Counted from the first letter of the stretch, positions 48,419 to 57,521 are shown. The stretch is DNA of 64,000 nucleotides from Methylophaga sp. 41_12_T18 (GCA_002163115.1 MAAI01000030.1:42532-106531); one strand, 5' to 3'. Notes: a model not told the origin generated them from the sequence alone. Program-made: numbers and translations.

Positions 48419-48865
48419 TTATGGGAGAAGATGCAAATGATCATCAGATCGCTGATATATACTAGGTCTAGTAACTCCTGTCTTAGCATAAAACCTAGGC
48501 TGTCTAATGAAAGGCATTGCTCTCGAATCTACGGTACATACAACTGAAGCTTTTGAAACAATTACAATTGCAATTAGGTGAGGATCATCAAAATCAGGTA
48601 ATGGTTCTATTTTTCTAATCCTAGCTTCTTGAGCATCCACGTCTGCATCATTCAGCTTTATCGCTCTCCCAGCAGTCTTGAGCTGTTTGATTATTTTAAG
48701 GTACCTATATAACTTCGATAATTCTTTATTAAAGTGAGTACCACCAAAAACCATCTTAACGCGACCATCTTTTATACGTTCTAGAATTGGAACAAAATCA
48801 CTATGCTTTTCATTCGAGTTATTAAAGAGAATACTAACGACACACGCGTCGACTAATATATTCAA
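48419..48865 (-). CDS. PIN-domain protein, candidate RNase effector coupled to an ATPase
   Basis: A 148-residue protein with the layout of a PIN nuclease: Asp6 in NILVDACVV, Glu48 in FNKELSKL, Asp93/Asp94 in FDDPHLIAIVIVS, and Asp113 in CTVDSRAM make up a full acidic set. PIN proteins are metal-dependent RNases, often toxins. The start is TTG at 48865 and overlaps the ATPase stop (TTGA); no good ribosome site precedes it, so translation should depend on that of the ATPase. A weak start and coupling suit a harmful effector. It is not a VapC with a VapB partner; no antitoxin-sized gene is adjacent. Confidence 0.72.
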   Translation of the reverse strand: MNILVDACVVSILFNNSNEKHSDFVPILERIKDGRVKMVFGGTHFNKELSKLYRYLKIIKQLKTAGRAIKLNDADVDAQEARIRKIEPLPDFDDPHLIAIVIVSKASVVCTVDSRAMPFIRQPRFYAKTGVTRPSIYQRSDDHLHLLP

Positions 48866-50223
48866 CTGCTTAATCCCAGATTAAGCATTTCCTCCCTAAT
48901 GAAAAACTCCCTATAGGCATCTGGTTGACGCTCTGAAAGGTCACCTTGCTGATCGATTTCTACAGGAGTAACTCGATTACCATTTTCATCACGCTCAAAA
49001 AATAGAACTTGTGAACTTGGTGATTCAGAGTTACTTTCATTCCTATAATTCGATCTAAACCTATCCAGTGTATAGTCACTATGTGTCTCTATAAGAAACT
49101 TTTTATTTTCAACAGTGGCCAATTGAAAAAAAGCATCGCCTAAAGCGGCTTGTGCCTTTGGGTGTAAATGAACTTCAGGTTGCTGAACTGCATATGCGCT
49201 GTCGTTAGCTCGAACAAACAGCTCTACAATAATTGGAAGAGCTTGGGAAACACCATAGCCAACATTATTGATACTCAATTTTCGCTTGTTTAATACAACG
49301 TCTAGTTCAAATGGTGATGTTGAAGAATTACCATAATGCAGAATTTCTATTGTCTCAAATAAACCGCTATCTTTCCCCAAGGTATCAAGAAATTTTTTGA
49401 AGGCAACTGCTTCGGACTTCTTACCTAACAACTTTTTAATAACATAAGGAGTGTGCTCGCCTTCAGGCGAGTAATCTAACTTGTACTCGTCGTATGTGAG
49501 TTTTGGCTTGGATCTTATTGGGGCTAACCAAATAAGAGACTCTTTAAATATTGCAGGAGAAAGTGCAAAAGGATTCATATTTTCATTTCCTCTAATACCC
49601 TCAATAATTGAGGGATAAAAGAGTATAGGTAATTCGATCAAGGTTCGACTTACGTCCTTAGGAACAATTTTATATCCCCTGTTATCATTCTTAGCTATAT
49701 CCCCCCATCTTTTGAAGCATTCTTGGATATTATTGCAAGTCAATAATTGTACATTCTTACGAGACTTATACTTAAGTTGATTTTCACTTACCCTGACTAT
49801 AACTTCTTCGCCTTTGTATGAATAGATATAGGAGGATAATGATGGTAGGCCATCTCTACTGACAAAGGTCAGCAAAAAAGCATCTATTTGCTCTTCATTC
49901 TCCTCCTTATCTTTACCTTTACCTTTATTACTCGCGGATCGATTAACTGGCAACGCTTTACCATAACTTCCTACAGAAAATGAATCCTTACTAGCTGCAT
50001 GAACACTAACTAAATCATCATAGCGTCCTTTCCCAAGCTGAATATCAGCATTATCAAATTTAGCGGGGCTTTCTAGCCAGAATTCGGTAGTAGTTAACAG
50101 CTTCAATAAACTTATAACTGATGACTTACCTGTACTATTTTCGCCAACAAAAAAGTTAACGTCTTTAAAGCTAATTAGAGTATCTGAAAATCCTCTAAAA
50201 TTATCCATATAAAGATACTTCAT
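48862..50223 (-). CDS. ABC/OLD-like AAA ATPase, candidate defence sensor
   Basis: About 453 residues. I choose the ATG at 50223, which has GGAG seven bases upstream; another in-frame start lies 10 codons earlier. Walker A is GENSTGKSS (about 28-36), preceded by MDNFRGFSDT typical of SMC/RecF-like ATPases; the signature region is INNVGYGVSQALPIIVELF; Walker B and D-loop are QQPEVHLHPKAQAALGD; the H-switch is IETHSDYTLDRFR. This is the AAA_15/DUF3696-type group found in OLD, PARIS- and Septu-like defence systems. A Lys/Glu-rich insert lies near residue 110. No nuclease domain is fused; the PIN gene supplies one. Confidence 0.82.
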   Translation of the reverse strand: MKYLYMDNFRGFSDTLISFKDVNFFVGENSTGKSSVISLLKLLTTTEFWLESPAKFDNADIQLGKGRYDDLVSVHAASKDSFSVGSYGKALPVNRSASNKGKGKDKEENEEQIDAFLLTFVSRDGLPSLSSYIYSYKGEEVIVRVSENQLKYKSRKNVQLLTCNNIQECFKRWGDIAKNDNRGYKIVPKDVSRTLIELPILFYPSIIEGIRGNENMNPFALSPAIFKESLIWLAPIRSKPKLTYDEYKLDYSPEGEHTPYVIKKLLGKKSEAVAFKKFLDTLGKDSGLFETIEILHYGNSSTSPFELDVVLNKRKLSINNVGYGVSQALPIIVELFVRANDSAYAVQQPEVHLHPKAQAALGDAFFQLATVENKKFLIETHSDYTLDRFRSNYRNESNSESPSSQVLFFERDENGNRVTPVEIDQQGDLSERQPDAYREFFIREEMLNLGLSS

Positions 50224-50733
50224 ACTTTGGCTCCGAGCAAAAATTTCATCCACAGTAATACAATGAACTGATTATGTGTACACAAATATAATTACTGAGA
50301 CTAAACAACACTAAATATCAGTCAGGAACATCTATTGGCAGGAGTTGCAATAAATTTATTTTATATGATAATTACCGTTTTTCGGTTCAAGCTACGCCCC
50401 CATACAGCCCGAATAAAACATAACAAAAATAAATATGTTATTTAAATTCCAGAAACAGATGTAGCCAAAAACGTATCACTGTTAAATAAGGTAGTAGATA
50501 GCTAGAGAGCCTTGGTTACTCCTTGCGATACACTGCTAATAAAAAATTCAATATCGTTCCTCCCTCAAGTGTATGAAACCAGACAAAAGAACCTACCGGG
50601 CCAGCCACCAATGAAATCAATAAGGTCAGAGTGATTGATATTTCTGGATCAATTTATTGTTGGCTGAGAAAACCACATTATCAAACAACACTCAATGACT
50701 GCTTTGGGTCGAAAGCCGTCAGTAAACAATCTT
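50224..50733. other. 510-base region without a convincing gene
   Basis: This is the only gap longer than 300 bases. It is AT-rich. It holds the presumed promoter of the ATPase-PIN pair, including a perfect TGTGTACACA palindrome at 50275-50284 about 52 bases from the ATPase start. On the minus strand, 50516-50653 is an open frame of 45 codons with no start codon whose sequence (GPVGSFVWFHTLEGGTILNF) is faintly like an ion-channel segment and may be a gene remnant. I saw no RNA gene, terminator or integration site. Confidence 0.5.
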
Positions 50734-51459
50734 TCAATCAATCCTATCTGATACCTTAATCACAATATTAACTCGACGGTTTTGTTGTCTTCCCTGCTCC
50801 GTTTTATTGTCGGCAAGCGGTTGAGTATCAGCAAAGCTGACTGCTCGCATATTTTCTGCTGCAATGTTTTGGGTGGTTAAAAAGTGCAATACACTGGTGG
50901 CTCTGGCTGCTGCTAGCTCCCAGTTTGAGGGATATTTGGCGGTATTTATTGGAATATTATCGGTATGCCCTTCGATGTAAATAAGGCCGATGGCTTGTTG
51001 TAACAGTGGCGATAGCTGTTGCAAAACCTGCTGACCATTTTCAGTTAATAAGGCTTGGGATGATTGATAGAGAATGTTGTCGTGAATGGTAAGTTGGGCA
51101 TAACCTTTGGTGACGGTCATATCAATACTGTCTTCTAGACCAAGGTCTTCTAGTTGATTATTTAACTGCTGCTGAATTTCACTTTCTGTTAATTGCTGTG
51201 GAACATCTAGTGTTGGCTCTGTTGTCACCTCTTGCTCAAGCAACAACTGTTGTTGCTCTGTATTGCCAATTTTTATAGCCGGAGTCACCGTTTTAAAATC
51301 ACTCAGTGCTACTAAAATGACAAAGATCATCACGATCAATACAAAGACATCAATATAAGTCAGCAACCAGTTTTGCATCGGCGGCTTATCGTTGGACATA
51401 AATATTTCGTCACTAAATAGTGCTGAATGACTGTGTTTATTGCCGTTTTTATTCATCAT
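50734..51459 (-). CDS. motB: MotB-family stator protein (second pair)
   Basis: A 241-residue MotB-family protein: N-terminal cytoplasmic part, one helix with the proton-carrying Asp37 in WLLTYIDVFVLIVMIFVIL, a Gln/Glu-rich linker, and an OmpA-like C-domain (IYIEGHTDNIPINTAKYPSNW, LAAARATSVLHFL, DTQPLADNKTEQGRQQNRRVNIVI in outline). It is shorter than MotD of the main cluster. The first 11 bases overlap the motA stop. A later ATG (residue 21, SNDKPPMQNW) could also start it. It is distinct from the MotC/MotD pair, so the cell has two stators. Confidence 0.88.
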   Translation of the reverse strand: MMNKNGNKHSHSALFSDEIFMSNDKPPMQNWLLTYIDVFVLIVMIFVILVALSDFKTVTPAIKIGNTEQQQLLLEQEVTTEPTLDVPQQLTESEIQQQLNNQLEDLGLEDSIDMTVTKGYAQLTIHDNILYQSSQALLTENGQQVLQQLSPLLQQAIGLIYIEGHTDNIPINTAKYPSNWELAAARATSVLHFLTTQNIAAENMRAVSFADTQPLADNKTEQGRQQNRRVNIVIKVSDRID

Positions 51460-52282
51460 CCGGCTGAAGTAACATTGATTGCTTCAACTCATTATCATAT
51501 TGAGCAATAAATGAATTTAGGGTGACATCAATAAAGGCTGGGCTGCGACCTTCGGCGATTAAGGTTACCCCTTCCATCACCATGCCCATGATCATCACTC
51601 GTTGTTCGGTGCGTCGTTCTAATTTAATCGCAATCGGATTAAACACCAGATTGGCCAACATCAAACCATAAAAGGTGGTGGTAAGAGCAACAGCCATATT
51701 AGGCATGATGACCGTGAGGTCTTTCATATCCATCAATTGCAACATGCTAATCAAACCAACCAAAGTGCCTAACATGCCAAAAGCGGGCGAAAAGGCTGCC
51801 ATGCTGTGAAAGATATTAGCTTCGGCTTTTTCTTTTGCTCGCATCCTCAGAATACGCCAGCGTAATAAAGCCAAAATATCATCTAACGGCGTATTGTCGA
51901 CGATCAGTTGAAAGCTGGTTTTTAGATAGGGATTATTGATGTTATCAATAACGTCTTCGATGCCTTTGGTGTCGTGCTTAAACCACATTTTTGACACTGC
52001 AATAATTTCATCGGCTTCTTGTTGAGGATTGAGGCTTTCGTATAAAAAGATCAGTCGGAACGACTTGATGGCTTGTTTGATGTCGTGCAAGGAATAACTG
52101 AGGAAAACAGCAGCGAGGGTGCCGCCGCAAACAATAATCAGACCAGGATAATTAATGAAGCTATCAGAACCGTTCGCTGTGAACGAACTAATAAAATACA
52201 ATAAGCCGATGCTTAGGATGATGCCTAAGGCAGTCGTGTAATTAATCGCTGGCGCGTTTGAAAACACAGATTTATTATCCAT
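51449..52282 (-). CDS. motA: MotA-family stator protein (second pair)
   Basis: A 277-residue MotA/TolQ/ExbB-family protein with four helices: TTALGIILSIGLLYFISSF, YPGLIIVCGGTLAAVFLSY, then FSPAFGMLGTLVGLISMLQLM and MAVALTTTFYGLMLANLVFNPIA (each in part), with the large cytoplasmic loop between. The pattern is closer to LafT/PomA than to MotC of the main cluster. It overlaps motB by 11 bases. I see no clear ribosome site before the ATG at 52282, an oddity that leaves the exact start open. Confidence 0.88.
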   Translation of the reverse strand: MDNKSVFSNAPAINYTTALGIILSIGLLYFISSFTANGSDSFINYPGLIIVCGGTLAAVFLSYSLHDIKQAIKSFRLIFLYESLNPQQEADEIIAVSKMWFKHDTKGIEDVIDNINNPYLKTSFQLIVDNTPLDDILALLRWRILRMRAKEKAEANIFHSMAAFSPAFGMLGTLVGLISMLQLMDMKDLTVIMPNMAVALTTTFYGLMLANLVFNPIAIKLERRTEQRVMIMGMVMEGVTLIAEGRSPAFIDVTLNSFIAQYDNELKQSMLLQPDDE

Positions 52283-52431
52283 ATCAACAATATAGCATAA
52301 GTTGCCCTTTCTTTATTCAGTCAACAAAAGTACCTAACTATCAACACCAATAACTATCCCTGTTTTATTCAAACTAATTGCATTATTCTAAGGTCAGATA
52401 TTTCAACACTTCTCACTATCAAAAAGGATTC

Positions 52432-53136
52432 ATGATGAAACTTGTTGCTACCCTGCCTGCCCTTTTATTCCTGTCACTATTCTCTGTTAGTTTGGCTGCA
52501 GATGACCATATTTATAATCAAATAAGTCTCAATGCCACCGCCTCTGAAGAGGTTGATAACGATGTGTTAATTGCGATGTTGGTAGTGCAAGAAAATGGTC
52601 ATAAAGCGGCTGAGTTAGCTGACCGCGTGAACAAAAAAATGGCTCAAGTTTTAGCAAAAGCAGAATCATATAAAACAGTAGAGAGTCATACCACCCGTTA
52701 TAACAGCCAACCACAATATAAAGGTGGCAAAATCAATGGCTGGCAGGTCAGCCAACATATCAAGTTAACAAGTCCGGATTTTGATCAGCTCAGTCAACTA
52801 GTGAGTGAAGTTAATCAGCTTGCACGGGTTCAATCTATGACTTTTAAAGTATCGGATCAACTTCTTGAGCAAACTAAGCAGCAACTAACTAAAACGGCGA
52901 TCGCTAACTTCAGATCTAAAGCAGTGTTAATTGCTGAACAGTTTGATCGCAAGCACTATAAATTAGTACATATCAACGTCGACGGTAATCATTCAACACC
53001 ACGGCCAGTGATGGAAAGAAGCATGATGATGGCGGCTGATAGCGCACGTTCTGCTCCACCAGCAGTGGCTGCCGGTAGTAATAAAGTTACGGTTAACATT
53101 AGTGGCACTATTGAGCTAGAAGCAGAGCAACCTTAA
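52432..53136 (+). CDS. SIMPL-domain (DUF541) periplasmic protein
   Basis: A 234-residue protein with a signal peptide (MMKLVATLPALLFLSLFSVSLAA in outline) and a SIMPL/DUF541 domain: ISLNATASEEVDNDVLIAML, GWQVSQHIKLTSPDFDQLSQL (in part), and a C-terminal NKVTVNISGTIELE. Proteins of this family (such as E. coli YggE) are periplasmic or outer-membrane associated and are linked to stress responses, mechanism unknown. Start at the ATG pair 52432/52435 following AAGGA; an upstream in-frame start at 52378 would put residues before the signal peptide. It is convergent with the antiporter gene, one base away. Confidence 0.86.
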   Translation: MMKLVATLPALLFLSLFSVSLAADDHIYNQISLNATASEEVDNDVLIAMLVVQENGHKAAELADRVNKKMAQVLAKAESYKTVESHTTRYNSQPQYKGGKINGWQVSQHIKLTSPDFDQLSQLVSEVNQLARVQSMTFKVSDQLLEQTKQQLTKTAIANFRSKAVLIAEQFDRKHYKLVHINVDGNHSTPRPVMERSMMMAADSARSAPPAVAAGSNKVTVNISGTIELEAEQP

Positions 53137-54372
53137 TTATTCTTTGGCTTGCAAGCCTTCTTTCTTAAGGAGGCTTGGCAATATCGGCGCTTGCACAAAC
53201 AAAGTGAATAACACCACACCGAATGCAATGGATTGCACGGTCCACCAATAATCAAGCTCCAACGGCAATGCCAACGCTAAGGCCAAGGTCACTGCGCCGC
53301 GTAAGCCGCCAACAAACATGACTTTTTGGTAGCCTACGGAAATCGGCTCAACCATCGGTAACGTTGATACTAAGCGAGCCCCGCCAAATACACCGATAGC
53401 TCTGGCAATCAATACCGCAACTATGCCAATCAGCATTGCTAACCAATTATCGGTGAACATAGCAGCAGTAATGGTTACGCCCATCAATAAAAACATTAAT
53501 GATTCGGCAACATAAACATTAAATGTCCAAAAATCATCAACAAAATTACGTTTATCATGCTCTTGGAAGTCGTGGTGTATCACTCGGCCCAGCACTAAAC
53601 CGGTTACTAATACCGCCATCACACCGGATACATGTAACCATTGCTCGGCAAAAATATAAGAAAAATACGCAGCGACCAGGGTCACAATAGCTTGTTGAAT
53701 ATAGTCGCTTAGTAGTCGGGATAAGAACAAAAATCCTAAGCCAATAAACAGGCCTATCACGATGCCACCAAAAAAGACCACGCCAAACCGAGAGACTACA
53801 TCTGCAATAGCGATATTTTCTAATGGATGTTGGGCGATATAGAGAAAAATACTAAAGGTCACGATTGCTGTTGCATCATTAAACAGCGCTTCGCCATCTA
53901 ATAACATGCACAACCGTTCGGGAGCGCCGAGTTTACGCATCATCTCAATCACAGAAACCGGGTCCGTCGCCGCCAATAAGGCACCACTGAGCAATGCTGC
54001 AATCCAAGGAAAGCCGCTGGGATGACCTATGCCGTAGTAAATCATCACTGCGGCGACACAGGTTGATAGCAACATCACTGGGATAGCAAAAAACAAGATG
54101 ACAAATAGGTGTTTCAGTAATAAAACTGCATCAATTTTAAACGCTGCTTCAAAAATCAGTAACGGTAAAAATATGATCAGAATGAGATCATGAAAGGAAT
54201 CATAGCGAATACCCGTGTCATGACCGAGACCTACAATAATTTCACTGCCGACAAAGCCAGTCGCGACCAATAATCCTGCAAATGGCAGGTGAAGTTTTTG
54301 TGCAAGTGGCTTTAATAATAAAGCCAGTAACAACATCGAAGCCAATAACAATACACTGGTACTTATTGCCAT
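53137..54372 (-). CDS. CPA1-family Na+/H+ antiporter
   Basis: A 411-residue membrane protein with about 11-13 helices. CPA1 signatures are FLPLLIFEAAFKID, LLSGALLAATDPVSVIEMMRKLGAPERL (in part) and LLDGEALFNDATAIV, the ND motif of electroneutral antiporters, plus GGLRGAVTLALALALP. It exchanges Na+ or K+ for H+ and so helps pH and salt homeostasis. It lacks a long cytoplasmic regulatory tail. It starts 11 bases after the stop of the glutamate-synthase-like gene in the same direction, so the two probably share a transcript. Confidence 0.92.
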   Translation of the reverse strand: MAISTSVLLLASMLLLALLLKPLAQKLHLPFAGLLVATGFVGSEIIVGLGHDTGIRYDSFHDLILIIFLPLLIFEAAFKIDAVLLLKHLFVILFFAIPVMLLSTCVAAVMIYYGIGHPSGFPWIAALLSGALLAATDPVSVIEMMRKLGAPERLCMLLDGEALFNDATAIVTFSIFLYIAQHPLENIAIADVVSRFGVVFFGGIVIGLFIGLGFLFLSRLLSDYIQQAIVTLVAAYFSYIFAEQWLHVSGVMAVLVTGLVLGRVIHHDFQEHDKRNFVDDFWTFNVYVAESLMFLLMGVTITAAMFTDNWLAMLIGIVAVLIARAIGVFGGARLVSTLPMVEPISVGYQKVMFVGGLRGAVTLALALALPLELDYWWTVQSIAFGVVLFTLFVQAPILPSLLKKEGLQAKE

Positions 54373-54383
54373 TATTTACTCCT

Positions 54384-55910
54384 TCACTGCTTGGGTTCAG
54401 CCTCCGGGAATAACTCATTTAAACCTATGGTGCGGCCATTACCGGTCACGACGCGAGCATGGCTACGGTTGAGTTCTCGTGGACTGGTTACGCCACAGGA
54501 ATGGGCAATAACGCCCACTTCATTAACCATATTATTGACATAACTGGTCACCCGCACTGATTTTTCCATCGGATGCAAACCACGTTGCAATTTAGGATCA
54601 TGGGTCGTAATGCCGGTCGGACAGGTATTTTTATTACACTGCAAGGCTTGAATACAGCCCAAAGAAAACATAAAGCCCCGCGCTGAAACGATAAAGTCCG
54701 CACCAGCACATAGCGCCCAAGCCACGGCAGAAGGTGTGACTAGTTTTCCTGAAGCAACAATTTTAATACGATCACGTAAGCCATATTGCTTCAACTTATC
54801 AACCAAAATCGGCAAACTTTCACGTAAAGACATGCCGACCGAATCAATCAAAGCCATCGGCGCAGCACCGGTGCCGCCCTCAGCACCATCGATAGTAATA
54901 AAATCAGGTGCAGAAGCAATGTCTCGCATAATAATCGCTGTACACAAATCATCTATTTGCTCTGGCGCACCGACCACCATTTTAAAACCTACCGGCTTAC
55001 CTGTGACATCGCGAATGCGGTTAATCATGTCTAACAAGTCTTCAAAACTATTGATATCTACATGGCGGTTAGGGCTAAAAGCATTTTCACCTGTTCGAAC
55101 ACCTCGAATTGCAGCAATTTCAGCAGTGACTTTTTCAGCTGGTAACATGCCGCCCTTGCCAGGTTTAGCACCTTGACTCATTTTTATTTCAAACATTTTT
55201 ACCGCTGGGTGAGCGGAGACCTCAAGTAACTTTTCATCACTTAAATTACCATCCAAATCACTCACACCATTTTTAGCAGTACCAATCTGAAATACAATAT
55301 CCGCCCCACCTTCAAGGTGATATGGCGATAAACCACCTTCACCGGTATTCATCCAACAGTCAGCTTCTTTTGCACCCATCGATAAAGCTAATACTGCGGG
55401 TTTCGATAGAGCACCAAAGCTCATGCCAGAAATATTAAAGATTGATGCAGTAGTGTAGGGATGTTTACAGCGTGTACCGATAGTAACCGGCTGTGGCGGT
55501 ACAGCATCTTCACCTAAAGTTGGAAAGGTACAGTTAACAAAAATAGTGCGACCGGAACCATGAATATTATCAGTCGAACCAAAAGCAACGGTGCTATCGA
55601 CATTTTTTGCTGCTCGATATACCCAAGAACGCTGTGCTCGGTTAAACGGCAACTCTTCGCGATCCATAGCAAAGAAGTATTGACGGAAAAACTCACCTAG
55701 GTGTTCAAATACATAGCGAAACCGACCGATAACAGGGTAGTTTCGACGAATAGCTTGTTGTGTTTGAGTGACGTCTAAAACATAAGAAACCACCACCCAC
55801 AAAATTAATAAACCGATCGCACAAATAAATACTGCGGCCATTATTTGCAAGCCGGCATTGACAAATTCACTAAAGGCTACTGACAGTTGATCCATCCTAA
55901 TCATCCCCAT
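54384..55910 (-). CDS. Membrane-anchored FMN-binding glutamate-synthase-like protein
   Basis: A 508-residue protein with an N-terminal helix (LQIMAAVFICAIGLLILWVVVS, in part, about 22-43) and a glutamate synthase central/FMN domain: ISGMSFGALSKPA, TGEGGLSPYH, EIKMSQGAKPGKGGMLP, DGAEGGTGAAP, and CNKNTCPTGITTHDP, a cysteine cluster like the 3Fe-4S site of GltB. It lacks the GltB amidotransferase and GXGXG domains. Such stand-alone FMN proteins occur widely and their reaction is unsettled. In-frame ATGs at codons 1, 3 and 6 leave the start open. It lies upstream of the antiporter gene and downstream of ilvA. Confidence 0.85.
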   Translation of the reverse strand: MGMIRMDQLSVAFSEFVNAGLQIMAAVFICAIGLLILWVVVSYVLDVTQTQQAIRRNYPVIGRFRYVFEHLGEFFRQYFFAMDREELPFNRAQRSWVYRAAKNVDSTVAFGSTDNIHGSGRTIFVNCTFPTLGEDAVPPQPVTIGTRCKHPYTTASIFNISGMSFGALSKPAVLALSMGAKEADCWMNTGEGGLSPYHLEGGADIVFQIGTAKNGVSDLDGNLSDEKLLEVSAHPAVKMFEIKMSQGAKPGKGGMLPAEKVTAEIAAIRGVRTGENAFSPNRHVDINSFEDLLDMINRIRDVTGKPVGFKMVVGAPEQIDDLCTAIIMRDIASAPDFITIDGAEGGTGAAPMALIDSVGMSLRESLPILVDKLKQYGLRDRIKIVASGKLVTPSAVAWALCAGADFIVSARGFMFSLGCIQALQCNKNTCPTGITTHDPKLQRGLHPMEKSVRVTSYVNNMVNEVGVIAHSCGVTSPRELNRSHARVVTGNGRTIGLNELFPEAEPKQ

Positions 55911-55963
55911 GTTGGCTATTTAACTAAATTGTACGACCTGTTTATTCTTCTATTTTGTGCCGT

Positions 55964-57478
55964 TTATTTTAAAAACAAATCATAGGCAGGGTTATCGGTC
56001 TCTTGCCAATAAACATAACCTAAGGCATCTAAGAAACCTTGAAATTCATCTTGCTCATCATCCATCACTTGCACGCCAATCAACACCCGACCATAAGCCG
56101 CACCATGGTTACGGTAATGAAATAAGCTGATATTCCAACGTTGACCCAAGCGGGTTAGGAAGCGTAATAAAGCGCCAGGCCGTTCTGGAAACTCAAACCG
56201 AAACAGCTGTTCATTATTAACTTGTGTTGCATGACCGCCGACCATATAACGAACATGTAGTTTCGCCATTTCATTATCACTGAAGTCTGTCCACTTATAA
56301 CCGGCATCATTCAGACTCTGAAATAAAGTCGCTCTTTCTTCATCACCACCATTAATACGCAAGCCGACAAACACATGTGCTTGTTCATTATCAGCATAGC
56401 GGTAATTAAACTCAGTAATTCCACGTTGCCCTAATATCTGACAAAACTGCTGGAAACTACCTGGCTTTTCATCAATGCTCGTAGAGAATAAGACCTCACG
56501 TCGCTCACCTAACTCAGCTCGCTCTGCGACATGGCGTAAGCGATCAAAGTTAATATTGGCACCGCTATCAATGACCACGATATTTTCATCTTGCAGCTGC
56601 TCTCTAGCGATATATTTCTTAGCCCCTGCTACCGCTAATGCGCCTGACGGTTCAGCAATAGAGCGGGTATCATCAAAGATATCCATTATTGCTGCACACA
56701 GTTCATCACTATCAACTGTAATTACTTCATCGACGGTTTCACGGGCGATACGAAAAGGTTCTTCACCAATTTGACGTACCGCAGTGCCATCAGCAAATAG
56801 TCCCACCTGTTCTAAAACAACGCGCTCATTTTGTTCTAAGGCCGCTTTTAAACAAGCAGCATCAACCGGTTCTACTCCGATAACTTTAATTTCTGGCCAA
56901 AAGGCTTTGATATAAGCAGAGACACCCGCGATCAAACCACCACCACCAACAGGTACAAATACTGAATGAATCGGCCCCGAGTGCTGGCGTAAGATTTCCA
57001 TGGCAATAGTGCCTTGGCCGGCAATCACTTCAGGATCATCATAGGGATGAATAAAGGTTCGCCCCTGCTGTTTAGCTATGTCTAAGGCATAACTACAGGC
57101 TTCGTCATAACTATTGCCGTGTAATTTGATATCGGCACCAAATGATTTAACCGCTTCAACTTTAATCGCTGGTGTCGTTTTAGGCATCACTATTAATGAT
57201 GACACCCCCATTTTTTTGGCGGCTAAGGCAACTCCTTGTGCATGATTACCCGCTGATGCAGCCACGACACCTTTTAATCGCTCATCGGCAGTCAAGTGCT
57301 GCATCCGGTTATAAGCACCGCGTAACTTAAACGAAAATACCGGCTGCAAATCTTCACGTTTCAACAATAAGGTATTGGCTAATCGCTCAGACAGGCGAGG
57401 CATCACGTCTAGCGGTGTTTCGATGGCAACATCATAAACCCGCGCTTTTAGAATTTTTTCTACATAATCAGTCAGCAT
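55964..57478 (-). CDS. ilvA: Threonine ammonia-lyase (threonine deaminase), biosynthetic
   Basis: A 504-residue PLP enzyme converting threonine to 2-oxobutanoate, first step of isoleucine synthesis. PLP lysine is in FSFKLRGAYNRM (about residue 50); SAGNHAQGVA, GGGGLIAGVS and IDSGANINFDRLRH are also family blocks. The C-terminal 170 residues hold two ACT-like regulatory domains (RREVLFSTSIDEKPGSFQQF; FEFPERPGALLRFL), so isoleucine feedback is expected. The length matches E. coli IlvA (514). Divergent from rpiA. Confidence 0.95.
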   Translation of the reverse strand: MLTDYVEKILKARVYDVAIETPLDVMPRLSERLANTLLLKREDLQPVFSFKLRGAYNRMQHLTADERLKGVVAASAGNHAQGVALAAKKMGVSSLIVMPKTTPAIKVEAVKSFGADIKLHGNSYDEACSYALDIAKQQGRTFIHPYDDPEVIAGQGTIAMEILRQHSGPIHSVFVPVGGGGLIAGVSAYIKAFWPEIKVIGVEPVDAACLKAALEQNERVVLEQVGLFADGTAVRQIGEEPFRIARETVDEVITVDSDELCAAIMDIFDDTRSIAEPSGALAVAGAKKYIAREQLQDENIVVIDSGANINFDRLRHVAERAELGERREVLFSTSIDEKPGSFQQFCQILGQRGITEFNYRYADNEQAHVFVGLRINGGDEERATLFQSLNDAGYKWTDFSDNEMAKLHVRYMVGGHATQVNNEQLFRFEFPERPGALLRFLTRLGQRWNISLFHYRNHGAAYGRVLIGVQVMDDEQDEFQGFLDALGYVYWQETDNPAYDLFLK

Positions 57479-57521
57479 GACTACTCAAATCATTATCAAA
57501 TTTATCAATATAGCGCTTACG

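Noticed and set aside
48419..48865. VapC toxin of a VapBC pair
   Set aside because: The PIN fold fits, but no antitoxin-sized gene with a DNA-binding domain is adjacent; the coupled partner is a large ATPase.
52289..52294. Extended -10 box (TGCTATATT) before motA
   Set aside because: It lies only about six bases before the start codon and has no suitable -35, so it would give an almost leaderless mRNA.
52378..52431. Earlier start for the SIMPL protein
   Set aside because: It would put 18 polar residues before the signal peptide; AAGGA sits directly before the ATG pair at 52432.
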